NCBI RefSeq assembly: GCF_002939305.1
Contig: NZ_MVDI01000008.1
Coordinates: forward strand, 124,001-188,000
DNA from: Chroococcidiopsis sp. TS-821
GTDB lineage: Bacteria; Cyanobacteriota; Cyanobacteriia; Cyanobacteriales; Chroococcidiopsidaceae
Reading direction: 5' to 3'
DNA length: 64,000 nucleotides
Each line of letters begins with the position of its first letter. Within the stretch, counting starts at the first letter, position 1. Made by a program: the position numbers and the translations under genes. The notes below the pieces were generated by a model, which was given only the letters and a program-made list of their open reading frames with translations, ran no database searches and was not told the origin of the DNA. Below, piece by piece: positions 45,829 to 55,303 of the stretch.

Positions 45829-46382
45829 ATAGCGCAAAGCTGGAACGCGAGAAAAACTAATATTATTCAACCTTACAATTTTTGAAATCAACTGCCGTCA
45901 GTAATATCATTGAATGCATCTTTGGGGTATTCGGCTCTTTTTTTAGAAATGGATTAACTAGCATCCCATACATTGAACTAGTGTTCATGCTAACACCTCA
46001 CATACAAAGCAATAGAGCTCAGCTTAAATCCAAAGTTCGCGAACCACTACACTTAGCCCAAGAGAATCGGAAGTTAGCTTATAATGAACGCTAAAGTGGC
46101 ATAATAGTCGTTTGACTTAGTAATTGGCATATTGTCTAATCTTAGTGCTTAGTCTATGGCAGCATAGTCTGGCAATAAGGTAACTAGAGTCTACTGTCAA
46201 AAACCTGTGTGACACACAAGTCGCTGTGTAGCTGCCAGCAATAAGTATACTTTTAGCGTTGAGGCGTACGACTACCCAGTTAAATTCGCTAGGCTAAAAG
46301 TATTACCGTTTATTACTGGTAGCTTATATTGCCTTTCTAAAAATCTTAGAGGCACAAATTGTTGTTTATTCATGAGGTGAAC
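45829..46382. other. Structured leader region before the small basic protein gene
   Basis: 554 bp without a credible gene. Several perfect inverted repeats cluster at 46157-46353: TGGCAGC (46157-46163) with GCTGCCA (46231-46237), TGTGTG-A-CACACA (46206-46218), ATACTTTTAGC (46247-46257) with GCTAAAAGTAT (46293-46303), and a bulged GCCT..CTAA/TTAGAGGC hairpin (about 46331-46353). The last ends 29 bp before the ATG. This looks like a structured 5' leader or separate small RNA; I do not recognise the class. Confidence 0.5.
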
Positions 46383-46547
46383 ATGGCTAAGCGCCGTAAC
46401 CCAAAAAAAGAAAAGGCGCTACGGAATCAGGCGTACGCCCGCAAGTTTCGTAAGAGAACAACTACAGGGCGTTTCCAAAGAAGATATCAACAAAATCCGC
46501 AGCAGCAACGAGAAGAAGAAGATACAGCCGCCGCCGCAGAAACATAA
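46383..46547 (+). CDS. Small conserved basic protein
   Basis: 54 residues from ATG 46383, with GAGGTG just upstream. MAKRRNPKKEKALRNQAYARKFRKR is strongly basic, followed by a Gln/Arg stretch and an acidic Ala/Glu tail. The basic N-terminal pattern looks like a conserved cyanobacterial small protein and suggests RNA or ribosome association; this is inference only. The longer frame from 46359 starts upstream of the ribosome binding site and is rejected. Confidence 0.8.
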   Translation: MAKRRNPKKEKALRNQAYARKFRKRTTTGRFQRRYQQNPQQQREEEDTAAAAET

Positions 46548-46638
46548 GCGTTTAATCGCGCTTGTTGAGGCTTGAGCAGCCAGTTACCACCTACATAACG
46601 CGGCACTATTTTGACAAAATATCAGCAGTTGCGGAGGT

Positions 46639-48048
46639 CTACTCCGCGCTCAACAGCTGACGAGCAGCAGTAATTGCTTGACTCACTTGTTCAAAACCCG
46701 TTCCACCGTAGCTATTGCGTGCTGCAACGACCTGTTGAGGAGCGATCGCTTGATAAATATCTTGCTCAAATGCAGGATGTAAAGCTTTCCACTCCTGTAA
46801 GCTCAAATCTTTGAGGAGTTTTCCTGCATCGATGCAAGTTCTGACAACTTTTCCAACAAGGTTGTAGGCTTCGCGAAAAGGAACTCCTCGTGCTGCTAAA
46901 TAATCTGCAACATCAGTTGCATTAGAAAAATCTTCAGCTACTGCTGCTGATAGGCGCGGGGTAGAAAACTCTAATCCCTGCCCTAGCAGAATTGTCATTG
47001 CTTCTAGACAAGCTTTCACTGTGCGAACAGTATCAAAAATAGCTTCCTTGTCTTCTTGCAAGTCTTTATTATAAGCCAAGGGTAAACCTTTCATTAAAAC
47101 AAGCAATGCTTGGAGATGACCGCACACTCTGCCAGTTTTTCCCCGCACCAATTCTGGCACATCGGGGTTTTTCTTTTGCGGCATAATGCTCGATCCCGTA
47201 GCACAGCTATCTTTAAGCTTGACAAAGCTAAATTCTTGCGACGACCACAAAATCACTTCTTCTGAAAGACGGCTGAGATGAACCATGATGATACTCGCGC
47301 TTGCGAGAAATTCAATCGCAAAGTCGCGATCGCTTACTGCATCCATGCTGTTAGCATAAATTTTGTCAAATTGCAAGAGTTCGGCAGTGTAATATCGGTC
47401 TATTGGGAAAGTCGTTCCGGCTAAAGCACCACTTCCCAGAGGCGAGACATTAACGCGCTGATATACATCTCCTAGGCGTTCCCAGTCGCGCTGTGCCATG
47501 TGAAAGTACGCCATGAGGTGATGCGCTAAGCTCACGGGTTGGGCGCGTTGCAGATGCGTGTAGCCAGGGATCAGCGTTTGAATGTTTGTTTCGGCTAAAT
47601 CGAGAAGAACGCTTTGAAATTCGCGAATAGCTTGGCGAATTTGGTGGATTTGGTCGCGCAGATAAAGCCGGATGTCAGTTCCCACCTGGTCGTTACGCGA
47701 TCGCGCGGTGTGGAGCTTTTTACCAACGTCGCCCACAATTTCAGTTAGGCGTCGTTCAACAGCAAAATGAACATCTTCGGCATCAATTCCTGGGGTAAAT
47801 TTTCCTTGTCGATATTCTTGACGAATTTGTTCTAAACCTGTAACCAGTTGCGCAGCTTCTGCGGGTGTCACGATGCCCGTATGTCCGAGCATTTTCGCAT
47901 GGGCGATCGAACCAGTGATGTCGTATTCGATTAATTCAATATCAAAGCCGATACTAGCATTGAAGCGAGCGATCGCCGGGTGTAGCGCTGATTCAAATCG
48001 CTGACTCCATGTTTGTTGTTGATTCACAGCTAATTTACGTTCCTTCAC
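46639..48048 (-). CDS. argH: Argininosuccinate lyase
   Basis: 469 residues of the fumarase/aspartase superfamily. It contains [16 protein letters not shown] (about 100-115), [14 protein letters not shown] and the signature [12 protein letters not shown] with the mobile catalytic Ser loop. It cleaves argininosuccinate to arginine and fumarate, the last step of arginine synthesis. The start is GTG 48048; a second in-frame GTG seven codons on is an alternative. It is the last of a minus-strand series with the phosphatase gene and ftsY. Confidence 0.97.
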   Translation of the reverse strand: MKERKLAVNQQQTWSQRFESALHPAIARFNASIGFDIELIEYDITGSIAHAKMLGHTGIVTPAEAAQLVTGLEQIRQEYRQGKFTPGIDAEDVHFAVERRLTEIVGDVGKKLHTARSRNDQVGTDIRLYLRDQIHQIRQAIREFQSVLLDLAETNIQTLIPGYTHLQRAQPVSLAHHLMAYFHMAQRDWERLGDVYQRVNVSPLGSGALAGTTFPIDRYYTAELLQFDKIYANSMDAVSDRDFAIEFLASASIIMVHLSRLSEEVILWSSQEFSFVKLKDSCATGSSIMPQKKNPDVPELVRGKTGRVCGHLQALLVLMKGLPLAYNKDLQEDKEAIFDTVRTVKACLEAMTILLGQGLEFSTPRLSAAVAEDFSNATDVADYLAARGVPFREAYNLVGKVVRTCIDAGKLLKDLSLQEWKALHPAFEQDIYQAIAPQQVVAARNSYGGTGFEQVSQAITAARQLLSAE

Positions 48049-48329
48049 TCCAGGACACTTCCCATCAAAGCAAGATTTTGACGAAAATTAGATGATATGA
48101 GTACTTAATTTTAAATTGCTGTTACTAAATCTGCTTTTTGCACGCAATTTATGAGAAGTCAGAGGTCAGGGAGGGAGATTAAGGAAAAAGAAGCCCTACG
48201 ACTTTCTTTAGAGCTTGCCAAACAAAGGTGACGAGTGCACATTTAATACCGTTTCTCTTTAAAGTTTCTACAAATAGACAGCAATAGAAGCTTTTAAACT
48301 CAACTCTGACCTCTGCTTTTCTACTCCTC

Positions 48330-49730
48330 TTAATTTGCCTGCAAGACAACAAGGGTCATGTCATCTTTATTTTGATTTGCGGAACCAATAAAGCGATGCA
48401 CTTGTTCAAATAAGTATTCTAAGATCGCTTGTGGACCTTGACAGTGCTGACACGCCCAGTAGAAGTGACGAATCAGGTTTTCTTCATCGAAGCGATCGCC
48501 GCTTTGATTGGCTGCATCGGTAAAACCATCAGTGTAGTAAATAATGGTATCTCCTGGATGCAGTTGAATCTGGGCATCTTCATACTGGCTTTGAGAATCT
48601 AACCCAATCAACATTCCCCAAGTATCCAGGCGTTTGACATTTCCTGTTGCCGCTTGCCACAGTAAAGGTGGGTTGTGAGCAGCATTACTGTAATACAGCG
48701 TTTGAGTTTGGGGATCGTAGGTAGAACAAAATAAAGTAATAAAGCGGTGCGAGTTTTCTAAGTGTGCATAAATTACCTGATTTAGTTTTTGGAGAATTTG
48801 AGCTGGTGAATTGCCGTTAGGAACTTCTGCTCGTAATATTCCCTGTGTCATCGTCATTAATAATCCTGCAGGAACACCTTTTCCCATCACATCTCCAATC
48901 ACGATTCCCCAGCGACAGGGATTGTTGCTACTTAGCTTTGCTTCGTTGGGATGGCAGTTGGTAGGAATAAAATCGTAATAATCTCCTCCAATATGACTTG
49001 CTGGTTGACAGCGTGCGGCTAAGGTTATTCCTGCAATTTTGGGACACTGGCGGGGTAGCAGTCGTAGTTGAATTTCTGCACCGATTTCTAGTTCTCGATT
49101 CATGCGTTCTTTTTTGCGCAGTTCCGCTGTCAACTCATCGTTTTCAATGGCAACGGCGGTTTGATCGGCAACTAGGCGGACTAACTTTTGTCTATTTTCT
49201 GTCCAAGTGTACTCTGGTTTATTGCTAAAAACATAAAGTCGTCCGCGTTCGGATTGTTTGACAAAAATTGTTGTGCCAAAGAGTTGAATGTCCGATCCTA
49301 GGTAGCGACTCACTTGGTCGTCTAAAGTCGCTGTTGCAACTGCAGGAACAATTTTAGGCGCGGTGGTTAAGGAAGCTGTCACAGCGCCGATCGCAGTTTC
49401 TAGCGCATTACGAATGTTTTGACTTTGAAGACTGTCTTGGCAGTGCAGTCGTTCTAGACGGACTTGACCGTTGGGCTTAAATAAAACTAAGGCTCCACCA
49501 TCAGCGTCTGTGACGCGTGTTGCCATGAGTGGAATGAGTTCCAAAAACTGATTAAGATTATTAAAGCTGCGCAGAGCGAATCCAAGAGAACTCAATAGGT
49601 CGTGGATCTTGTGCTGTTCTTTGTGCAGACGCGCTACAAGTTGTTTGAGCGCCAAAATCGGAGTGCTATCGGTGTTGGCGTTGTTATTGCGGTCAGCAGT
49701 AGGTTGCGAAGAAGATTGAGACACAGGCAC
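48330..49730 (-). CDS. GAF-SpoIIE (RsbU-like) PP2C phosphatase
   Basis: 466 residues. A short coiled coil (about 25-45) is followed by a GAF domain (about 55-210) and a short linker helix (LTAELRKKERMNRELEIGAEIQ). The SpoIIE-type PP2C domain (about 222-466) contains GGDYYDFI, VIGDVMGKGVPAGLLMTM, FCSTYDPQTQTLYYSNAAHNPPLL and DDMTLVVL. It probably dephosphorylates an anti-sigma-factor antagonist in response to a signal bound by GAF. No partner switch gene is adjacent. GTG start. Confidence 0.9.
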   Translation of the reverse strand: MPVSQSSSQPTADRNNNANTDSTPILALKQLVARLHKEQHKIHDLLSSLGFALRSFNNLNQFLELIPLMATRVTDADGGALVLFKPNGQVRLERLHCQDSLQSQNIRNALETAIGAVTASLTTAPKIVPAVATATLDDQVSRYLGSDIQLFGTTIFVKQSERGRLYVFSNKPEYTWTENRQKLVRLVADQTAVAIENDELTAELRKKERMNRELEIGAEIQLRLLPRQCPKIAGITLAARCQPASHIGGDYYDFIPTNCHPNEAKLSSNNPCRWGIVIGDVMGKGVPAGLLMTMTQGILRAEVPNGNSPAQILQKLNQVIYAHLENSHRFITLFCSTYDPQTQTLYYSNAAHNPPLLWQAATGNVKRLDTWGMLIGLDSQSQYEDAQIQLHPGDTIIYYTDGFTDAANQSGDRFDEENLIRHFYWACQHCQGPQAILEYLFEQVHRFIGSANQNKDDMTLVVLQAN

Positions 49731-50115
49731 AATTTTATTCTCTTATCTGAGGATTTTATCCATCAAGTGACAGCAAAAATCATTGTGTTTAGTTTAGACG
49801 AGAAGGTATTGCCAGCTACACACTAGAAAGTTTAATGCCTTTTGTGCAACTTGGCGATCGCAACGTTGCAGTACAGTTTTCTACTCTAGTTTTTTGTTTG
49901 GATTTTAGCAAAGAACTGCGATTTACTCTTAGCACTGTGCTTTCTGCTGCCTGCCACACTTATAGCATCTAAGCAGAAATTTAGCAGTAGAAGATAAAGC
50001 TACGAGCAAGTTTTATTTTCTTCCTTGGATCGAGACTATTCAATTGGAAATGTTGAAGTATTTTAGCTAAAAAAAAGTATTTTCAGTTGAAATTGTTTAA
50101 TATTTTGTGTCTAAA
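49731..50115. other. Intergenic region, no feature seen
   Basis: 385 AT-rich bases between the phosphatase gene and ftsY. No gene, tRNA or clear terminator was found; presumably it carries the promoter of the phosphatase gene. Confidence 0.5.
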
Positions 50116-51693
50116 TTAACTACTGAGTAGAGCTTCCACAAATTCGTAGCTGGAAAACGGGCGCAAGTCTTCAATTCCCTCACCCGCACCGATAAAGCGA
50201 ATGGGGAGATTGAGTTGCTGCACGACTGCTAATGCGACTCCTCCTTTTGCCGTACCATCGAGCTTTGTTAAGACAACTCCACTTAGTTGAGCTGCTTGAG
50301 CAAAAACTTCTGCTTGACGCAGACCGTTTTGTCCTAATGTTGCATCAAGAACAAGCAGCGATTCTATTTTAGCGTCGGGAGCTTTTTTATCAACGATACG
50401 ACGAATTTTACTGAGTTCGTCCATAAGATTTTTCTTATTTTGGAGTCGTCCGGCAGTATCGACTAACAGTAATTCGATATTGCGTGATTGTGCTGCAGTA
50501 ATTGCATCAAATACCACTGCCGCTGGGTCAGTGTTTTTTCCTGGGTTGGCAATCACGTCAACTCCACTACGCGACCCCCAAATTTTCACTTGCTCGACCG
50601 CCGCCGCGCGAAAGGTGTCAGCCGCAGCAATTAAGCATTTGTAGCCTGATTTTTGGGCAATGTGCGCGATTTTGCCGATAGTCGTTGTTTTACCCGCACC
50701 GTTGACACCGGTTATTAGCCAAATATTTAGCGTATCTTTTTCAGGAGCAAATGTAGCATTATGCGCTTTTAAAGGTCGATCGAGCATATCTCGCAGAATT
50801 TCTTTGAGATAGGCGATCGCCACTTCTGGGGGTAGTGCTTCTTGTTTGATTCGCTCTTGTAGGGCATTAATTACATAGTCTGTTGCTTCAACGCCAACAT
50901 CGGCTTGCAATAGTAGTGCTTCAATTTCTAGTACTGCTGCTTGGTTGAGAGGTCCTTGCCCGACGATCGCCTTAAGTTGATTGACAATATTACGACGAGT
51001 CTTGTCTAAACCTTGGCGCAGCTTTTTGAGCCAGGTAATTTCTTCTATCGAAATATCTTCTGGTTTACGCCCTTGCGCGGCTAAAATTTCAGCTGACCAC
51101 AAGAAACCTTCATCGAATGCCAAACCAGGAATTGGTGGTGCTTCGTCTACAACTTGTGGAGTTTCTGTAACAGTGGCGCTAATTGGTTCGGGTTCCTCAA
51201 TTGCGGTTGCTTTGAGTCTTTCTAATCGTGCTTGGCGTTCAGCTTCTGCTCTTGCCCAAAAGGGTAAAGACTCAGTTGTCGCCTCAGTGACTGTGGTTTC
51301 ATCACTGGTTGGTGGCGCATCCTCTGCTGTCACGGATATTTCCGCTGTCGGTTGCTCACTTTCTCGAGTTTCTGTCGTGACTGGTTCGCTTTGAGCAATC
51401 TCTGTTTCTGAGTCCGCTGTTGGCAGTTTTACTACTTCTTCTGTTGCAGTTTCTTCGTCAGAGGTAGCTTCGTCTTGTCCTGGTGCAACAGCTTGTGTTT
51501 GTGCTTGTCTTTGTTGAATGTTTTTGTAAGCTGCTTTGGCAAAACTTAAGTAGTCAGTGGTAGCATCACGTAATGGCTCGCGCTGTTCTTCTTCAGGTGT
51601 TGGTTCTGGTGGTGTGGCAGTAGACTGTTCCTCGGTTGCAGGAGCAGCTTGCTCATTACTACTAAATTGACGACGGAACCAATTAAAAACCAT
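50116..51693 (-). CDS. ftsY: Signal recognition particle receptor FtsY
   Basis: 525 residues. A long Glu/Thr/Ala-rich acidic A domain (about 10-205) is followed by the N domain and the SRP-type GTPase: GVNGAGKTTTIGKIA, DTFRAAAVEQ, VDTAGRLQNK and TKLDGTAKGG. It docks ribosome-SRP complexes at the membrane. Its position after DUF502 and nusB is, to my knowledge, a common cyanobacterial arrangement. The N-terminus MVFNWFRRQF offers a membrane-contact helix. Confidence 0.97.
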   Translation of the reverse strand: MVFNWFRRQFSSNEQAAPATEEQSTATPPEPTPEEEQREPLRDATTDYLSFAKAAYKNIQQRQAQTQAVAPGQDEATSDEETATEEVVKLPTADSETEIAQSEPVTTETRESEQPTAEISVTAEDAPPTSDETTVTEATTESLPFWARAEAERQARLERLKATAIEEPEPISATVTETPQVVDEAPPIPGLAFDEGFLWSAEILAAQGRKPEDISIEEITWLKKLRQGLDKTRRNIVNQLKAIVGQGPLNQAAVLEIEALLLQADVGVEATDYVINALQERIKQEALPPEVAIAYLKEILRDMLDRPLKAHNATFAPEKDTLNIWLITGVNGAGKTTTIGKIAHIAQKSGYKCLIAAADTFRAAAVEQVKIWGSRSGVDVIANPGKNTDPAAVVFDAITAAQSRNIELLLVDTAGRLQNKKNLMDELSKIRRIVDKKAPDAKIESLLVLDATLGQNGLRQAEVFAQAAQLSGVVLTKLDGTAKGGVALAVVQQLNLPIRFIGAGEGIEDLRPFSSYEFVEALLSS

Positions 51694-51791
51694 TGCACTA
51701 CTGTAATTGCCAGAGCTACGACTTAACTTTATTAAATAGCAGAGATGTTTAATTTACCAACTCGCAATTGATGCAGGCGAGATGTCTGGGG

Positions 51792-52427
51792 TTAAGATTT
51801 TGGGTAAGCAGCTTGTGTTTGTTCGCTGACGCGGCGGAGAACACCATTAATAAATCGGTGTCCGTCATCTCCACTATAACGCTTAGCAAGTTCTACTGCT
51901 TCATTGATCGCGACGCGATCGGGAACGCCTAAGTATACTATCTCTGCTACTGCAATGCGCAGTAAGTCGCGGTCAATGCGTGCTAGACGCGAGACTTGCC
52001 AATCGACTAACGCTGCATTTAGCTGTTCGTCAATTTCTGAGCGATGGATATTGACAGCGCGGACAATTTGTAGCGCATAAGTACGAACGTCAAACTCTGG
52101 TTGATTTGCGAGTTGAATGAGTTCGGGTAGCTCTAGCGCTGTACCAATTCGGTTAATTGCACTTTGAGTCAGTTGAATCGACTCATTTACCATTGACCTA
52201 GAAGTACGTAAGTCGCTAGCGCGGGTTTCGCTACTTAATAAGCGATCGCTTGCGCGTTGTAATTCGGCTGCAGCGGTCGTCAGCGTATCTTGAACTTCAG
52301 CTGTCAAAGTCCTAACTGCTGCTAGCACCATGTTTGATAGTTGCTGTGTTTCTAGCTTTTCGGGTGAACTTGGCAGTTGACTCAAGCTGAGTAAAGCAAG
52401 TTCGCGGGCAATTCTACGAGGTTGCAT
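51792..52427 (-). CDS. nusB: Transcription antitermination factor NusB
   Basis: 211 residues, longer than the typical 140-160. The NusB fold is split: [18 protein letters not shown] at the start and [47 protein letters not shown] near the end (about 150-200). The middle (about 25-110) is a helical insertion, Ser/Thr/Leu-rich, as in other cyanobacterial NusB proteins. It binds boxA RNA with S10 in rRNA antitermination. It lies 126 bp downstream of the DUF502 gene. Confidence 0.95.
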   Translation of the reverse strand: MQPRRIARELALLSLSQLPSSPEKLETQQLSNMVLAAVRTLTAEVQDTLTTAAAELQRASDRLLSSETRASDLRTSRSMVNESIQLTQSAINRIGTALELPELIQLANQPEFDVRTYALQIVRAVNIHRSEIDEQLNAALVDWQVSRLARIDRDLLRIAVAEIVYLGVPDRVAINEAVELAKRYSGDDGHRFINGVLRRVSEQTQAAYPKS

Positions 52428-52445
52428 AAGAAGGTTGGGGTTCTA

Positions 52446-52487
52446 AGGAAGCAGAGGAGTAAGGGAGCAGAGGAGCAGAGGAGTAGT
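52446..52487. repeat. GCAGAGG-type repeat
   Basis: GGAAGCAGAGGAGTAAGGGAG-like units between the DUF502 and nusB genes, followed at 52511-52553 by the second motif family (CACTAGCCACTTAACTCCTCACTCCT). Confidence 0.75.
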
Positions 52488-52553
52488 ATTTCTGTATAAC
52501 TCAAAACTTATCACTCAGAACTAATCACTAGCCACTTAACTCCTCACTCCTTT

Positions 52554-53234
52554 TCACTGTAGTGGTGATTCGAGGGTACGCTCTTTGGGAACAACTAAAG
52601 GTTGTATAGGAGTGCTAGCAACGATACCTCCAGAAATAATGATCTTGAAGGCGTCTTCGATTGACATTTTTAATGTAATCACTTCGTCTTCAGGCACAAT
52701 TGCATACCAACCAGTAGTCGGGTTTGGGGTTGTCGGAATAAAAATACTTAGTACAGGACGAGCTAATTGCGATTGTATGTCGCTGCTGATTGTGCCTGTC
52801 ACAAATGCGATCGCCCACATTCCTTTACGGGGATACTCTACTAGGATAACGCGGCGAAACTTGCCGTTGGTATCTCTTAGCAAAGTTTCTAGCAACTGTT
52901 TAAGTGTTTTATAAACTGAGCCTGCTAAGGGAATTGCTTGCAGAAGTTGCTCTCCTACATCGAGTAACCACCGTCCTGCAATATTGCGAGCCATCAAACC
53001 AATGAGCAAAATGCTAAGTAACGGTACCGTTAACCCTACTGCTAAACTTAACAGATCCACTAAAAGTGGATGCATGCCATCAAAGGGGTTTAGTTGCTTA
53101 GGAATTTGCGTGAGAAAGTCAATCACCCATGTCGCGACCGTTACGGTTAGCCAAATCGTAGTAGCCAGCGGAATGACTACTAATAGCCCTGCGATCAAGT
53201 CATTTTTTAAGTCTTGCTTAAGGCGTTCAAACAC
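52554..53234 (-). CDS. DUF502 membrane protein
   Basis: 226 residues. Two N-terminal membrane segments (about 13-38 and 58-82) precede a conserved soluble part: PLAGSVYKTLKQLLETL, VEYPRKGMWAIAFVTG, IFIPTTPNPTTGWYAIVP and MSIEDAFKIIISGG. This is the DUF502 family, found in bacteria and in chloroplast/plant LCV-like proteins; its biochemical role is unknown. It starts at a GTG and heads the group DUF502-nusB-ftsY, suggesting shared transcription. Confidence 0.9.
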   Translation of the reverse strand: MFERLKQDLKNDLIAGLLVVIPLATTIWLTVTVATWVIDFLTQIPKQLNPFDGMHPLLVDLLSLAVGLTVPLLSILLIGLMARNIAGRWLLDVGEQLLQAIPLAGSVYKTLKQLLETLLRDTNGKFRRVILVEYPRKGMWAIAFVTGTISSDIQSQLARPVLSIFIPTTPNPTTGWYAIVPEDEVITLKMSIEDAFKIIISGGIVASTPIQPLVVPKERTLESPLQ

Positions 53235-53497
53235 AAATCGCCCACTCTCCTTGTAACTGGCACTTGACTTTTGAGTTCTTTGTTGTGAGTCAGTAAGTTA
53301 AGATATGACGCACTAGGGAAAAATGTTATCTCATATACTGACACGTAATTTTATTATCCTCGCACTCTCTTTTTGCCTTGACTAAGGTCGTTTGCAATTG
53401 GTTGCATATTCTATTGTATTATTTTAAAAGCTGTAAAGATTTGTTTCAATTAATGTAACATTACTCATGAACTGGTGAATTACATCCCTTGACTTCG

Positions 53498-54307
53498 CTA
53501 GTAGTCAGTGTAATTGGGGCGCTCTGGTGGCAGTGAGTTCATATTTCTTAATCCTGTCCAGCCAATGAGGATGTAACCAATTGATAGCAGCAAACTACGA
53601 ATACCACTACCAATTCCTGACTGAACTTGTTCTTGCGCGCGTTGTTCGACTTCTTGTCTGCGCTGCTGTATCTGTTCTAAAGCTTGATTGCGGACAGTAT
53701 CAGCATTAAGTTGTTGGTCGATGATTTGATCGAGAGCTTCAGGCTTTTCTCTTGCTTGTTGGAGTATATTCCTGATTTGCTCTGGAATCTGCGGGCTTTG
53801 AAGTGCGGCGTTGACTTGTTGTTCGTCTTGCAAGATTGCAGAAATTTGAGTGCGGATTTGAGTTCGCTGTGCAGCAATTTGGGTTTGTAGTTGTGTTTCA
53901 GCTTGTGATACTTCTTGATTGATGCGCGCGATCGCTTCTGACCGAGCTTGCAAAATATTGTTAATATGTAGCGGCGCCAGTAGCAGAAACAGCAACCCTA
54001 ATAAACTTGCCAACACCAACACAAGAAATCTTAAGTTAAGTCCAGCTTGGCGAGTCCAAGTCGCATTTGTCGCCACATTTTCAACCCAATACCCTGCTAA
54101 AAGTAAGGCTGTCCCGACCATAGGGATTGTCCCTCGGTCAATGATTTGAGTGGCAAAGTTGATTTGCCAAGCTTGAGTTTGTGCTCGAAACGGAAATAAC
54201 AATAAGACAAAATCAAGCAGAAAAGCCAAAATCAGGATAACTCCTACTATCTTCAAGGTTCGAGATGCCAGTGAAGAAAATAATATGTCGTTATTAAGTG
54301 CTTTCAT
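53498..54307 (-). CDS. HpsJ-like membrane protein
   Basis: 269 residues. Membrane segments lie at about 18-40, 58-75, 92-113 and 235-252. Between the third and fourth is a long Gln/Glu/Arg-rich helical region (about 118-230) predicted as a coiled coil. The layout and the ending (IGYILIGWTGLRNM) resemble HpsJ-family proteins, named from hormogonium polysaccharide loci of filamentous cyanobacteria. No other hps genes are next to it. The function in this organism is unknown. Confidence 0.75.
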   Translation of the reverse strand: MKALNNDILFSSLASRTLKIVGVILILAFLLDFVLLLFPFRAQTQAWQINFATQIIDRGTIPMVGTALLLAGYWVENVATNATWTRQAGLNLRFLVLVLASLLGLLFLLLAPLHINNILQARSEAIARINQEVSQAETQLQTQIAAQRTQIRTQISAILQDEQQVNAALQSPQIPEQIRNILQQAREKPEALDQIIDQQLNADTVRNQALEQIQQRRQEVEQRAQEQVQSGIGSGIRSLLLSIGYILIGWTGLRNMNSLPPERPNYTDY

Positions 54308-54619
54308 TGTTTCAATCTTTTCAGTGCCAGGTTCTGGAAGCGAGCATTAGAAGAGTATTTTATCTTCATTTGGTTCGCAATGAATTATTTTTCTAACTAT
54401 GGCGTTTCCTAGAGGGTAGTTAATATTAGTGGAAGTTGCAAAAAATACATCAATATTTATTTAAAAAGACAGAAGGTAGAAAATGAAAGATAGCTATGCG
54501 ACGGATAATTGAAGTAATAGCTTGGTATCGCAAAGGTAGAGAAAACAAATTCTTACATCTGTACAAATGTTTACTCTACTTTACTTTTGTCAGGTCGAAC
54601 TAAAATCGAGTTTACTTCA
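54308..54619. other. Intergenic region, no feature seen
   Basis: 312 AT-rich bases between the glycosyltransferase and HpsJ-like genes. No gene, RNA or hairpin of note was seen. Confidence 0.5.
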
Positions 54620-55303
54620 TTATTTTTGATAATACCAACGAGCAATTTTTTGTGGTGGAACACCTATCAAGTAGCTGATAATTGCTAGTTGATTAATGAT
54701 TGTAGTTTGCCAGACTCCCAACCTTAACCAGCGACGTGCTGAAACGATCGCAGGGACTGAGATAATTGCAATACGTCCTTGACGTCGCAGCTGCCGCATC
54801 AATTCAAAATCTTCCATAATCGGTAGCTGAGGAAAACCTCCAATTTGGTGAAAAGTTACTGACTTCATAAAAATAGCTTGATCGCCGTAGGGCATTTGTA
54901 GCCAGCGCGATCGCCAATTTACTCCGCGCTCAATGATTCTTAAACTCAGTAGCGCGGCATCGATGTGTAGCGCAAAAGCCCCAGCTATTACCTGTTTGTG
55001 GTGCTTAGGCGTATTTAAGGCTTGATGAATCAAGGTATCAAAACCTTTTGGGAGACGCGTATCAGCGTGTAAGAACAACAGAATATCACCTGTAGCTGAC
55101 AAAGCACCCAAATTCATTTGCACCGCACGATTAGCTACAGGCGCAGACAAAACTTTTACGCCAAACGAGTGCGCGATTTCCAGCGTGCGATCGCTACTAC
55201 CACCATCTACCACAATAATTTCTAGCGCGCGATCGGGTTGAATACTTGCTAGTGTTTGTGGCAAGTTTGTGGCTTCATTAACAACGGGAATAATAATAGA
55301 AAT
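54620..55303 (-). CDS. Family 2 glycosyltransferase (TIGR04283-like) with apparent ATT start
   Basis: A GT-A-fold glycosyltransferase of the rSAM/selenodomain-associated type. It has EIIVVDGGSSDRT, the metal-binding LFLHADTRLP, PYGDQAIFM and GGFPQLPIMEDFEL. Annotated from the first standard start (TTG at 55264) it lacks the N-terminal strand. Upstream, in frame, the DNA encodes ISIIIPVVNEATN, exactly the missing family N-terminus. No ATG, GTG or TTG occurs between this and the upstream stop. The ATT at 55303 follows AAAGAAGG at four bases' distance, so either ATT is used as start or the start codon was lost. The start given is therefore provisional; the acceptor is unknown. Confidence 0.8.
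   Translation of the reverse strand: MSIIIPVVNEATNLPQTLASIQPDRALEIIVVDGGSSDRTLEIAHSFGVKVLSAPVANRAVQMNLGALSATGDILLFLHADTRLPKGFDTLIHQALNTPKHHKQVIAGAFALHIDAALLSLRIIERGVNWRSRWLQMPYGDQAIFMKSVTFHQIGGFPQLPIMEDFELMRQLRRQGRIAIISVPAIVSARRWLRLGVWQTTIINQLAIISYLIGVPPQKIARWYYQK

Noticed and set aside
45882-46094. 70-codon plus-strand reading frame before the small basic protein
   Set aside because: Composition is unlike neighbouring proteins, there is no ribosome binding site, and it overlaps the Nudix N-terminal region.
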